NCBI RefSeq assembly: GCF_019598945.1
Contig: NZ_CP080598.1
Coordinates: 1,178,001-1,242,000, forward strand
Direction: 5' to 3'
Source: Sphaerospermopsis torques-reginae ITEP-024
GTDB taxonomy: Bacteria; Cyanobacteriota; Cyanobacteriia; Cyanobacteriales; Nostocaceae
DNA length: 64,000 nt
The position numbers and the translations under genes were made by a program. How positions within the stretch are numbered: position 1 is the first letter of the stretch; every line of letters starts with the position of its first letter. Shown here piece after piece: positions 15,570 to 24,898 of the stretch. Under the pieces are notes generated by a model. That model searched no databases and was not told the origin of the DNA. It worked only from the letters and a program-made list of their open reading frames with translations.

Positions 15570-17684
15570 ATGCTTGATTTAGATACAAGAGAATGGTTAC
15601 TAACCAATGGACTGGGTGGTTTTGCCAGTGGTACAGTTGCGGATGTGCATACACGGACTTATCATGGTTGGTTATTTGCGGCTACAAATCCACCTTCAGA
15701 CAGAAAATTACTACTTTCCCATTTAGAAGCCAGTTTAGAAATCCCAGGAAAAGTTATAGCACTGGGAACAAATATTTGGGGTACGGGTAAAATTGAACCA
15801 ACAGGCTATAAATTTTTACACGATTTTGATTATAACCCAGTTCCCAAATGGGTGTGGAGTGGGGATAATTGGCAGTTATCTAGGCGTTTGGTAATGCCAA
15901 ATGGGTCTTGGGAAAAGCAGGGGAGCAGGGAGCAGGGAGCAGGGGGAGAAGATTTTTCCCAATTATCCAATTCTCAGAGAGTTTTGATTGAATATCGGTA
16001 TGAGGGGAAAGAGGAAGGGATTTTAAGGTTAAGGTTGTTTATAGGCGATCGCAATTTTCATCATCAACAAATAGGTAACGAAAAAATCCAGTTTTCCCAA
16101 TTACTCCATCAAAATATATTGTGTTTACAAATGAATAACTGGGGTAAATTTTGTGGTAACTTTGGTACACCTTGGCATTTACGATGGACTCAGGGAAAAT
16201 ATCAAGTAGATGAGTTATGGTATTGGAATTATAGTTTACCAGAAGAAACAAAAAGGGGATTAGGCGATCGCCAAGATTTATATAGTCCTGGTTATTTAAC
16301 CGTAAACTTGCAACCAGGAGATACAGTCACCCTAGAAGCTAAAGTAGGTTTCCCCGACTCCCAAGAATCCCAAGAATTGTTTTCACCTGATAGTTTTACA
16401 GAAGCAGTAGTAATAGAACAAGCAAGAATAGCGCAGATTTTTGGGTGGGGAGATGAGGAAATCGGAAGGAGAGGAGAAAATTCTTTTTTGACACTTTCCT
16501 CTTTACTTTCACCAGTCACTTATCACCTGTCACCTATTCAAAAACAACTACTCAAAGCTAGTGATCAATTTATAGTTTATCGTGATTCCATAGCAGGTCC
16601 TACGGTAATTGCAGGATATCATTGGTTTAATGATTGGGGAAGAGATACATTAATTGCCTTACCAGGATTAACATTAGCAACAGGACGTTTTGAAATTGCT
16701 AAAGGACTGTTAAAAACCTTTGGTAGTTACTGTCGTCATGGACTCATACCGAATACTTTTCCTGATGTAGAAAACGAACCATTTTATAATAGTATTGATG
16801 CTGCTTTATGGTGGATTGAAATTTTAGGACTTTATTTAGAAACGACTCAAGATTGGGAATTTTTATTAGAACAATTTCCCATTGTGCAGCAAATTCATAA
16901 AGCTTTTATTAGCGGTACTCGTTATAATATTCAAGTTGACGCTATTGATGGTTTGGTTTCTTGGGAGGCTCAAGGTGTAGCATTAACTTGGATGGATGCA
17001 ATGGTAGAAGGAATACCTGTCACACCACGTTGCGGTAAAGCAGTGGAAATCAATGCTTTATGGTATTCTGCATTATGTTGGTTAAGTAAATGGTCAGAAC
17101 ATTTAAGTCATGAATATATAGATAATTCTAGTCGTTTAATCAGTCAAAAACAACGTTATCAACAACAAGCAGAACTGGTAAAAATATCCTTACAAAAATT
17201 TTGGCATCCCCAGTTGGGTTATTTATATGATCTCATTGATTTAGATGATAGTCGTAATTCCCAAATTCGCCCCAATGCTATTTTAGCTTTATCTCTGCGT
17301 CATTGTGCTTTTTCTCAAGAACAAGGACAAAAAGTTTTAGACTTAGCAACTTCGCGGTTATTAACTCCCTATGGTTTACGCAGTCTTGATCCTAGTGATC
17401 CAGAATATCAGGGAAAATGTGAAGGAAGTCCGCAAAAACGCGATCGCGCTTATCATCAAGGTACAGTTTGGACTTGGTTGATCGGTGCTTATATTCGATC
17501 TTGGGAACGTTTTTATCCTGAAAAACCTTTACCTTTTGACTGGAAACCGTTGTTAGATCATTTTTCATCTAATGGTTGTTTAGGTTCAATTTCGGAAATT
17601 TTTGATGGTGATGCACCCCATTTTCCTAGAGGTGCGATCGCTCAAGCTTGGTCTGTTGCTGAGGTGATGAGACATTATCAATAA
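15570..17684 (+). CDS. Glycogen debranching enzyme (amylo-alpha-1,6-glucosidase family)
   Basis: Removes alpha-1,6 branches during glycogen breakdown. At 704 residues it matches the archaeal/cyanobacterial type with an N-terminal GDE_N domain (REWLLTNGLGGFASGTVADV, residues 7-26, and TRTYHGWLFA) and a C-terminal (alpha/alpha)6 catalytic barrel (HWFNDWGRDTLIALPGL, about 351-367; WMDAMVEG and CEGSPQKRDRAYHQGTVWTW). Odd feature: low-complexity insertions matching intergenic STRRs occur inside the N-terminal half (GSREQGAGGE at about 117-126 from gggagca repeats; SPVTYHLSPI near 311-320 from gtcacct-like repeats; DSQESQE near 264-270). They keep the frame and presumably lie in surface loops. Confidence 0.92.
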   Translation: MLDLDTREWLLTNGLGGFASGTVADVHTRTYHGWLFAATNPPSDRKLLLSHLEASLEIPGKVIALGTNIWGTGKIEPTGYKFLHDFDYNPVPKWVWSGDNWQLSRRLVMPNGSWEKQGSREQGAGGEDFSQLSNSQRVLIEYRYEGKEEGILRLRLFIGDRNFHHQQIGNEKIQFSQLLHQNILCLQMNNWGKFCGNFGTPWHLRWTQGKYQVDELWYWNYSLPEETKRGLGDRQDLYSPGYLTVNLQPGDTVTLEAKVGFPDSQESQELFSPDSFTEAVVIEQARIAQIFGWGDEEIGRRGENSFLTLSSLLSPVTYHLSPIQKQLLKASDQFIVYRDSIAGPTVIAGYHWFNDWGRDTLIALPGLTLATGRFEIAKGLLKTFGSYCRHGLIPNTFPDVENEPFYNSIDAALWWIEILGLYLETTQDWEFLLEQFPIVQQIHKAFISGTRYNIQVDAIDGLVSWEAQGVALTWMDAMVEGIPVTPRCGKAVEINALWYSALCWLSKWSEHLSHEYIDNSSRLISQKQRYQQQAELVKISLQKFWHPQLGYLYDLIDLDDSRNSQIRPNAILALSLRHCAFSQEQGQKVLDLATSRLLTPYGLRSLDPSDPEYQGKCEGSPQKRDRAYHQGTVWTWLIGAYIRSWERFYPEKPLPFDWKPLLDHFSSNGCLGSISEIFDGDAPHFPRGAIAQAWSVAEVMRHYQ

Positions 17685-18069
17685 TTTTCTCACGCAAAGG
17701 CGCAAAGAGAAAGTAAGATTTACAAGAAACTCTAGGTTAATCAAGTTATAGATACAAATTATAACACTCTTGTGGTACGGGCATCTTGCCCGCTAAGGGA
17801 GTTTTAAATTTTACATAACTAAAATGAAATCTACTGTATTTGTTGAATTGCCTACCGAGTATGTTATAGGTTATAATGTATAGTCATTTAACTTTAGATT
17901 GAGACATTACGCTAAACAATAACCACGGAAATTTAATCTTCCAAACAATTGGACTGCCTTGGTTATCCTAAAATCATTATCTACAGAACTTATCACTTTT
18001 TGTCTCATTTTTAAGTTAAACAACTATAATTATTACAAGCGTTCAAACAATACTCAGAGTTTCATTAAT
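17685..18069. other. Intergenic stretch before the exonuclease-ATPase gene
   Basis: Contains a hairpin cgggca-tct-tgcccg at 17778-17792, embedded in gtggtacgggcatcttgcccgct, a sequence type common in cyanobacterial intergenic repeats, plus an acgcaaaggcgcaaag repeat just after the debranching gene. The last 111 bases are an in-frame open extension of the next gene, judged not to be translated. Confidence 0.5.
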
Positions 18070-20505
18070 ATGGATTTCGTTATTTTAGATACAGAAGGTA
18101 AGCCATATCTTACGGAATTAGCGATAGTTGATAGTCAAGGTGTGGTAATCTATGAAGGTTTTTGTGATGGGAATTATCATGGTTTTCAAAATGTTCTCAA
18201 TACCAAAAGTTTGAAAAATTTATTAACAGAATTTTTGACTATTGTTGAAGATAAAAAAATCATCTGTCACTATGCAGAACATGATATAGAAATCCTCAAA
18301 CACAGTTGCCAAAAAGTTGGTTTATCCTGGCAAAATTTACAACAGAAATTAAAGTTTGATTGTACTTGGATTTTAGCTAAAGACTGTTTCCCAAATTTAG
18401 AAAGTTATTCTTTAGAATATTTGTGTAAATATTTGAATTTAAAAGATCATAATCATCTATATTTTAATCCTGATATGGCGCATAGTGCGCGTTATGATGC
18501 CATATTTACCTATCATCTTTATCAAAGAATCAGATTAGAAAATCTCAAAAAACAACCTAACCCATTTAGTAGTAGTCGCGTTGATACACCGTTCCAAAAT
18601 CATCCCGATTATCCTGATACCTATCATCAACAATTTCAGATTTTACAAACTGCATTAAATAACATCAAATTAGACCCCAATCATCAAAGTAAAGGAGTTG
18701 TTGTTATTGGAGAACCAGGAACAGGGAAAACTCATTTAATGATGCGACTTACTCATGAAAGATTAACAAGCAACCGATTATTATTTATTCGGCAACCTAA
18801 TAATTCTCAATCTATACTTTATCATATCTACAGTAGAATTTTAGAATCTCTAGTTGAAAAAGTAGGAAATTTAAATCAATTAGATTCTTTAATGATTAAC
18901 ACCTTTAGAAAAATAGTTAGTTTATCTGATAGAGAAGTCAAACAAAAAGACATAGATATTTTAAAAGCTTTATATGATTTAGAAGATAATGACATCAATG
19001 CTTTAGGTAAGGAAAACACTCAACGTAAACGGGAATATTGGGAATATATAGAAAAGACAATTAATGAATGGTGGATGAATAATTATGCAGCAGGAAGTTT
19101 TGCTTTATCTATCATTAAAGGAATGGTGAAATATTGCAGTTATACAGATTATAGATATAGAAATATTACTACTCGTTGGTTAGCAGGAAATATGTTAACT
19201 AATGAAGAAGCAGAAAAAGTAGGTTTACCAAATTGGAGTGAGGAAATTAGTAAAGAAGCATTTTCTTTAGAAGCAATTTCCGTGTTAGGTAAATTATCCA
19301 CTTTAGATGAACCGCTAATTATTATTTTTGATCAATTAGAAGGTTTAGGACTTCCTCACAACCAAGATATTTTATGGAATTTTGGAGAAGCAATAAAAGA
19401 GATTTTTACTCATGTTCCCAATAGTTTAATTATTTTGAATTTATTTCCTGATAGATGGGAAAAGTTGCAAACAACATTTGATCAATCTATTATTGGGAGA
19501 ATATCTCAATATCAAGTTGCTTTACGTCAACCCACAGAAGGAGAAATTAAAGCTATTCTCAAAGTGAAAATGCAAACTTTAGATATTTCCTTAGAACAGT
19601 TGTTTGCATCTGAAGATTTAGAGGATATTTTAAGTAAAACCCCAATTCGCGCTGCTTTAAATCGCGCTGGTAAATATTATGATTTACGAGTGCATAATAT
19701 TCCTTTACCAGATGAAAGAAAAGCAATTAGAGAATTAGATCAGAATGAAAAAATAGAACAACAATTAAAATTTTTACAACAACAGCAAAAGATAATCATA
19801 GAAGTTTTAAACCAATTAATTCAAGGTAGTCAACTTTCTAAAACTGGTGATTTTAGCAACTTACAGGATAAATTATCAAATTTAGCAAATTATTTACCGA
19901 GTGAAGATGTCAATTTTAGAAGTTTGGAAAATCCAGTAATTGAATATCTCAAACAACGTCGCACAGAATTAGAAAATAAATATCACAATGTAACCATTAT
20001 TAGTGATGGTGATGATATTGGAAAATTGAGGAATATTGCTGAAGCTTTAACTCACATTCAGTCATTCAAATTAACACAATATCGGTTTGGGAAAAAGGTA
20101 TTACCAGAACATATTGTTATAGAAAGAGGAACAAAATATCATGTAATGGCATTTTTAGAAGTTAGTGGTACTTCTTTTACTACTCGCATTAGCAATTTTA
20201 ACCAATTAGTTATTAATCACCCTAATTCAGAGTTTATTTTAATCAGAGATGAACGTCAAGAAGAAATTACGGGTAAAGTGGGGAGAGAAAGAATTAAACA
20301 ATTAGAAAATAGCGCAAATGGGAAGTTTATTTTATTCAATCAACACGATAGAATCTTATTTGATTTAATTTATGATTTAATTGTTAGTATTTATAACAAA
20401 GATTTAGATGTAGATTTAGAAACAGCATTAACCTTTATTACCACTCATCAAGAATGGTATCATTGGATTTTTAACAAGTTTGGTTTTACAGAACCATTAA
20501 GTTAG
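18070..20505 (+). CDS. DnaQ-like 3'-5' exonuclease fused to a P-loop ATPase
   Basis: An 811-residue fusion. Residues 1-165 form a DEDDh exonuclease: ExoI LDTEG (D7, E9), ExoII CHYAEHDIEIL and ExoIII HSARYDAIFTYHLY keep all four acidic residues and the general-base His. A P-loop ATPase follows: Walker A GEPGTGKTH at about 214-222, Walker B-like IIIFDQLEGLG (about 417-427). A Gln-rich coiled coil (EKIEQQLKFLQQQQK, about 560-575) joins a 170-residue C-terminal domain with EVSGTSFTTRISNFNQL that I cannot assign. The frame is open 37 codons upstream (17959), but MDFVILDTEG is the natural exonuclease start. It stands alone on its strand. A DNA repair or defence role is plausible but unproven. Confidence 0.8.
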   Translation: MDFVILDTEGKPYLTELAIVDSQGVVIYEGFCDGNYHGFQNVLNTKSLKNLLTEFLTIVEDKKIICHYAEHDIEILKHSCQKVGLSWQNLQQKLKFDCTWILAKDCFPNLESYSLEYLCKYLNLKDHNHLYFNPDMAHSARYDAIFTYHLYQRIRLENLKKQPNPFSSSRVDTPFQNHPDYPDTYHQQFQILQTALNNIKLDPNHQSKGVVVIGEPGTGKTHLMMRLTHERLTSNRLLFIRQPNNSQSILYHIYSRILESLVEKVGNLNQLDSLMINTFRKIVSLSDREVKQKDIDILKALYDLEDNDINALGKENTQRKREYWEYIEKTINEWWMNNYAAGSFALSIIKGMVKYCSYTDYRYRNITTRWLAGNMLTNEEAEKVGLPNWSEEISKEAFSLEAISVLGKLSTLDEPLIIIFDQLEGLGLPHNQDILWNFGEAIKEIFTHVPNSLIILNLFPDRWEKLQTTFDQSIIGRISQYQVALRQPTEGEIKAILKVKMQTLDISLEQLFASEDLEDILSKTPIRAALNRAGKYYDLRVHNIPLPDERKAIRELDQNEKIEQQLKFLQQQQKIIIEVLNQLIQGSQLSKTGDFSNLQDKLSNLANYLPSEDVNFRSLENPVIEYLKQRRTELENKYHNVTIISDGDDIGKLRNIAEALTHIQSFKLTQYRFGKKVLPEHIVIERGTKYHVMAFLEVSGTSFTTRISNFNQLVINHPNSEFILIRDERQEEITGKVGRERIKQLENSANGKFILFNQHDRILFDLIYDLIVSIYNKDLDVDLETALTFITTHQEWYHWIFNKFGFTEPLS

Positions 20506-20569
20506 AAAACTGAATAAAATACCGATTCGTTGGGGAAGCAATATGTTGTTTAACCCCAACAATTATAAA

Positions 20570-21442
20570 TTATGCAGATTTAATTTCAGCTAACTTTCTC
20601 CCATACAAAATAGCCAGAAAACCTGTAACATTCATATATAAAGCGTAAACTGCTGCGGGTATGGCCATATCAGGATTATTCAAAATTCCCGCAGTAATAG
20701 CTATTGCTAGTGTACCATTTTGTAGCCCGACTTCAATTGCAATACAGATTTGTTGAGCAGGTTTCAAGTTTAAAAGTTTGCTCAGATAAAACCCCAAAAA
20801 CATAGAAATAGTATTCAATAAAACAACAGCAACACCAACTTGAGCAAGAAAACCAGGAAGTTTTTCCCACTCACGAATAACTAACAAAAGAATAATTAAA
20901 GCTAATAATGCTCCTGCGAGACGGTTGGTTACTTTTTCCAAAGAAATAGCAAATTGAGGAAACAATTTTCTGACTATCATTCCTATGGAAATAGGAACAA
21001 TAGTCATGATGAAAATTTGTAAAATTGTGGGTAAAATAGGTAAAGCAATAGTAGCAGTTTCACCTAGAAAATGTTGATATGCAAGGTTGCCAAAAATGGG
21101 AATTGTAAACACTGTAATTAAACTACTAAAAGCAGTGAGAGTGACTGAAAGTGCAACATCACCCTTTGCAAGAAACGTAATAATATTTGAAGATACTCCC
21201 CCTGGACACAATGCAACTATCATTAACCCCATTGCAATTACAGGTTGCATCGGTACAACTTTAGCAATGATAAACCCAATAATAGGTAACAAAATTAATT
21301 GACTGAACAAACCAATAGCGACTGCTTTGGGATATTTAGTTACTCTTTGGAAATCTTCTGGTAGTAGAGATAATCCCATCCCTAACATAATGATCGCTAA
21401 GGATAGAGGTAGAACAACTGAACTTAAAAAACTTGCTTGCAT
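20570..21442 (-). CDS. Bile acid:sodium symporter (BASS) family transporter
   Basis: A 290-residue integral membrane protein with about nine to ten hydrophobic helices. Characteristic family segments are visible: MLGMGLSLLPEDFQR after helix 1, ALCPGGVSSNIITFLAKGDVALSV (helix 4, a broken substrate and Na+ site) and EVGLQNGTLAIAIT (helix 9). Cyanobacterial and plastid BASS proteins transport organic acids such as pyruvate or 2-keto acids with Na+; the substrate here is not predictable. It converges with the exonuclease-ATPase gene and diverges from the SDR gene. Confidence 0.92.
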   Translation of the reverse strand: MQASFLSSVVLPLSLAIIMLGMGLSLLPEDFQRVTKYPKAVAIGLFSQLILLPIIGFIIAKVVPMQPVIAMGLMIVALCPGGVSSNIITFLAKGDVALSVTLTAFSSLITVFTIPIFGNLAYQHFLGETATIALPILPTILQIFIMTIVPISIGMIVRKLFPQFAISLEKVTNRLAGALLALIILLLVIREWEKLPGFLAQVGVAVVLLNTISMFLGFYLSKLLNLKPAQQICIAIEVGLQNGTLAIAITAGILNNPDMAIPAAVYALYMNVTGFLAILYGRKLAEIKSA

Positions 21443-21647
21443 ATCTGTATTTAATTAAACAATTAATGAAACCAATAATTAGTATTTCATGATTTATAAA
21501 CATTTGTCAATCAATAATGAATCAAAAAAGACAGATTTGAAAATTGGCAAATAATAAAGTTAATGTAATTGCTACAAACTTCATTTTGCATAATGTTATT
21601 TTAATGGGAATTTGAATAAACGAAAGTAAAATTACTTATTAAATCAC

Positions 21648-22439
21648 ATGGAAAATCGACAAAAAACCGTACTTGTTACAGGGTCAGCACACGGAATTGG
21701 CTATCAATTAGCTTATATTTTTGCTAGACATAGTTACAATTTGGTGTTGATAGATAAAGATGCAGAAAAGTTAAGAACAATTGCTGATGATTTTATTAAT
21801 AGATTGGGTATCTCTGTAAAAATATTAGTTAAGGATTTATCTATATCTACATCTCCAGAGGAAATATTTAACGAATTACAAATAGCAGGAATTAAAATTG
21901 ATGTTTTGGTAAATAATGCGGGAATTGGTACTTATGGAGTATTTAGCGAAACTGACCTGACACAAGAATTAAAATTGTTACAAATTAACATTGTCAGTCT
22001 CACCCATTTAACTAAATTATTCCTCAAGGATATGATTAGTCAAGGATATGGGAAAATATTAAATGTTGCTTCTGTTGCAGCTTTTCAACCTGGTCCTTTG
22101 ATGGCGGTTTATTTTGCTAGTAAAGCTTATGTGTTATCATTTTCAGAGGCGATCGCCAATGAATTAGAAGGTACAGGAGTCACAGTAACTACCCTTTGTC
22201 CTGGTCCTACCGCATCCAAATTTCAAAAATCCGCAGCAATGGAAGAATCAAAAATTTCTCATGTTAATAGAATGATGACAACTGAAACTGTGGCGAAAAT
22301 TGGTTATGATAGTTTAATGGCAAATAAAACCATTGCTATTCCCGGAATTAGAAATCAAATATTAGCCATATCCGTGCGATTTGCACCTAGAAATATCGTT
22401 ACCAAAATTGTCAGAAGTATGCACGAATTGAGGAAATAA
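21648..22439 (+). CDS. Short-chain dehydrogenase/reductase (paralogue of the SDR at 53801)
   Basis: A 263-residue classical SDR: cofactor loop TGSAHGIG (TGxxxGxG, residues 11-18), NNAG (about 88-91), catalytic Ser in NVASVAAF, and YFASK (YxxxK). It shares long identical stretches with the SDR at the end of the glycolipid synthase cluster (FQPGPLMAVYFA, KAYVLSFSEAIANELEGTG, TKIVRSM). One of the two may be a duplicate that moved. No RGSGR motif is present; the equivalent position reads SQGYGK. The substrate is unknown, but similarity to the cluster copy suggests a lipid-related ketone or hydroxyl. Confidence 0.9.
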   Translation: MENRQKTVLVTGSAHGIGYQLAYIFARHSYNLVLIDKDAEKLRTIADDFINRLGISVKILVKDLSISTSPEEIFNELQIAGIKIDVLVNNAGIGTYGVFSETDLTQELKLLQINIVSLTHLTKLFLKDMISQGYGKILNVASVAAFQPGPLMAVYFASKAYVLSFSEAIANELEGTGVTVTTLCPGPTASKFQKSAAMEESKISHVNRMMTTETVAKIGYDSLMANKTIAIPGIRNQILAISVRFAPRNIVTKIVRSMHELRK

Positions 22440-22492
22440 TTTCAGAATTTAGGAGTCAGGAGTCAGAATATTTACTTGCATTAAAAATAATT

Positions 22493-23290
22493 TTACTGTT
22501 CCTCTTTTAACAACCAAAAACCGCTAAAAGTCATTCCTGAATCATCAGGTTGTACTAATAAAAAATGCAAACCTTTACTTAATTGTTTGCGTTGTTCATA
22601 AACTTTTGCTGCTGCGGTAACTTCTGCATCTTCAAAAGTTGCTAAAACCCATCTATCAGCTAAACCTGCTTCTAAAATTAACCCATCAGGTGAACCAGGA
22701 ATATAATTTAAACTCACAGGGTTGGTTTCTTGTAACCATTTTGCTAAACGCAAAGATTGTCTACCACCATAAATTATCACACCAGGAATAGGAACAGTTG
22801 AAGCTAAACCTAAATTAATTGGTTGCAGAAATTCTGGTATTTGTAAAACTGGAATCTGACGATCTGCAAACTCATCAATAATATCACCAGCTTGAATATT
22901 TGCAAACCGCCATTCTTCACCCCAGAGATTTTCTGGTAATGGTGTTGGTGGTGGTTTATCAATAACTAGAGAATATTGCTTTTCTTGCAACCATTGTTTT
23001 AACGCTAAGGTGCGACGGGTAGCTTCAATTTCAATTTCTAAATTATTTGCTGCTGCTGTAATTAAACTTAAAGCTTGGGGTCGAAAAACTTGAATGATAT
23101 CAGGTAATTTTTCCCCTGCTGCTAGTTTAAAATGTTCTGTCAACCAATTTGAATTTGCTTGAGACTGGGGACAGGTAGCGATATATTTAAAGTTACGATT
23201 AGGATCACAGATCAATAAATCCCATAATATCTGTCCTGCTGCATCTTTTTGGGGACTACGATAAAAATCAACTTGCCAAATTAGACTCAT
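22493..23290 (-). CDS. Tab2/Atab2 family RNA-binding protein (DUF1092)
   Basis: A 265-residue protein with the family opening IWQVDFYRSPQKD (usual consensus W-E-L-D-F-Y-R-P), the segment QVFRPQALSLITAAA and the C-terminal GLADRWVLATF. Chloroplast Tab2 binds psaB mRNA and is needed for its translation; cyanobacterial members are conserved and thought to serve photosystem biogenesis. No membrane segment or signal peptide is present. Confidence 0.85.
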   Translation of the reverse strand: MSLIWQVDFYRSPQKDAAGQILWDLLICDPNRNFKYIATCPQSQANSNWLTEHFKLAAGEKLPDIIQVFRPQALSLITAAANNLEIEIEATRRTLALKQWLQEKQYSLVIDKPPPTPLPENLWGEEWRFANIQAGDIIDEFADRQIPVLQIPEFLQPINLGLASTVPIPGVIIYGGRQSLRLAKWLQETNPVSLNYIPGSPDGLILEAGLADRWVLATFEDAEVTAAAKVYEQRKQLSKGLHFLLVQPDDSGMTFSGFWLLKEEQ

Positions 23291-23745
23291 GATTAATATT
23301 GATATTTTTTTGTCAATTTAATTTTTACCATAAAACGGGGTGAATTAGTTAGGTTTTGGTGTGGGTGACAAATTTTTTCTTGATTAACCGCAAAGTACGC
23401 AAAGTACACAAAGGAATGATATCATATCCGGTTGAATACTTATCATATCTGTTGAGACTGGTAATTGGTAATGGGTAATTGGTAATTGGGAAAAGATAAT
23501 TATTAACCAACAAGTTATATTGTAAGTGATTATCCGAACTTGATATAAAGCAGAAAAATTACCATAAGTCAGGAGGGGAGTAATCATAAGTCATTTGTTT
23601 TTCATACTTTGGAGATAAGTTAGTTAATTGTTCCTATTCCTGTGAGTATTAAGTGATAGATGTTAAAACAATACTGATGATGGATAAATTTTGGATTTTA
23701 AAATTATTAATATAAAACGCAGATTAATCGGAGTTTATTTACTTC
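23291..23745. other. Intergenic stretch with degenerate repeats
   Basis: A 455-bp gap. It contains a gcaaagtac tandem (about 23391-23411), an STRR of ggtaatt/gggtaat units (about 23459-23490) and AT-rich sequence upstream of the small hydrophilic protein gene. I see no RNA gene, and the short open frames here lack coding character. Confidence 0.6.
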
Positions 23746-23952
23746 ATGAGTTCCAAATCAAAAAAACAATCAAAATCTGAACAGAAAGAAAGTACACCAG
23801 CAACTTCTGGTGGTTATCAAACTCCTCTACAAGAGGATATTCGTAAAACTGGTACTGCTGAAAAAAGTGAAGCTAGAGAAACCGCTAAACCAGAAGCACC
23901 TGGTGAGGATAATGTAGCGGGTAGTCCTAATCAGGGTAATCCATCGCGTTAA
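23746..23952 (+). CDS. Small hydrophilic, probably disordered protein
   Basis: A 68-residue polypeptide starting MSSKSKKQSKSEQKES and ending GSPNQGNPSR. It is rich in Lys, Glu, Ser, Gly and Pro and has no hydrophobic core, so it is probably intrinsically disordered. Similar short hydrophilic proteins occur in many cyanobacterial genomes without known function; stress or hydration protection is a common guess. I keep it because of its ATG start, isolated position and clean composition. No operon partner is visible. Confidence 0.5.
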   Translation: MSSKSKKQSKSEQKESTPATSGGYQTPLQEDIRKTGTAEKSEARETAKPEAPGEDNVAGSPNQGNPSR

Positions 23953-24029
23953 GGAAATCATTTAATTAATAATGATTATGTCCCCGTCTCTGAAAATTAG
24001 GAGGTGGGGATAAGTCATAAGAAAGTAAA

Positions 24030-24347
24030 TTAAACTACTGTTATCCGTGCATGATCTCTCGATTTAGGTTTGACTGTAATTTCTACATCAATTCCCAAAG
24101 TATTCAGAAATTTAAACATTCTTTCTAGCGAAAAACCTGTAAGTCTTCCTCTCATTAAAGCAGAAACTTTTGGCTGATCAATTCCTAATAATTCAGCCGC
24201 TTCTGCTTGGGTGATATGACGTGCAGTGATAGCGTTGCTGATTTTTCGTGCTAGTTCAGCTTTGACTAGCATTTCTTCTGGGTTGGGTAAACCTAAATCA
24301 GCAAATACGTTACCGCTACTGCTTGTTATTTCAATCTTTTCTGTCAT
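24030..24347 (-). CDS. higA: HigA-like XRE antitoxin
   Basis: A 105-residue protein with a helix-turn-helix ITQAEAAELLGIDQPKVSAL (about 46-65) and the family ending FSLERMFKFLNTLGIDVEI. This is the XRE group normally found downstream of Gp49/HigB-type toxins: it binds the toxin and represses the shared promoter. The gene follows the toxin by 17 bases on the same strand, the toxin-first order typical of higBA. Confidence 0.85.
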   Translation of the reverse strand: MTEKIEITSSSGNVFADLGLPNPEEMLVKAELARKISNAITARHITQAEAAELLGIDQPKVSALMRGRLTGFSLERMFKFLNTLGIDVEITVKPKSRDHARITVV

Positions 24348-24364
24348 GATTACTTCCTTTTCTC

Positions 24365-24730
24365 TTACTGATAAAATTGTTTATAATGCTGTTTTGCTCT
24401 TTCAAGTCTTGCTTCAATTAAGTCCATATCTTGCTTAGGTGTAGCAATACCATGTTTTGATTTTTTTTGGAAGACATGAAGCACATAAACTGCTTTTGGT
24501 AGTTTGACAGTATAAATAGCTCGATAGGTGTCTCCATCAAAATCCTCTACAACCTCTAATACACTCGCTCCTTTAAATCCCTTCAAAGGTTTGGTATGAG
24601 GATGTTTATCACCAATTTGAGCTAAATACAGAGCGTATCCTATTTCCCCTTTTACCTCTTCAGGAAACTCTTTTAGGTCTTCTAGGGAACTTCCTACCCA
24701 TTCCAGGGGTTTTATCTGTTCTGTTTCCAA
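24365..24730 (-). CDS. higB: HigB-like (phage Gp49/RelE superfamily) toxin
   Basis: A 121-residue RelE-fold protein. The family pattern is clear: LEWVGSSLEDLKEFPEEVK, then TKPLKGFKGASVLEVVEDF, TYRAIYTVKLPKAVYVLHVF and QKKSKHGIATPKQD. Members are ribosome-dependent mRNA interferases. It is first in a two-gene unit with the HigA-like antitoxin. The frame is intact, so the pair could be functional. Confidence 0.85.
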   Translation of the reverse strand: METEQIKPLEWVGSSLEDLKEFPEEVKGEIGYALYLAQIGDKHPHTKPLKGFKGASVLEVVEDFDGDTYRAIYTVKLPKAVYVLHVFQKKSKHGIATPKQDMDLIEARLERAKQHYKQFYQ

Positions 24731-24898
24731 TTGCCTTACTTACACCCTTTATCCCGGATTTCTCACCAAGATCCTCAAACCCTTATAACATCTGGATTCT
24801 GGGTTTTCACACTGTGTCAAAAATTAGCCCTATGAAAAATGCCCGAAACCGCTTCTCTATAAGGATTCTATAGATTGCGATCGCATTGTTTGTGAGAA

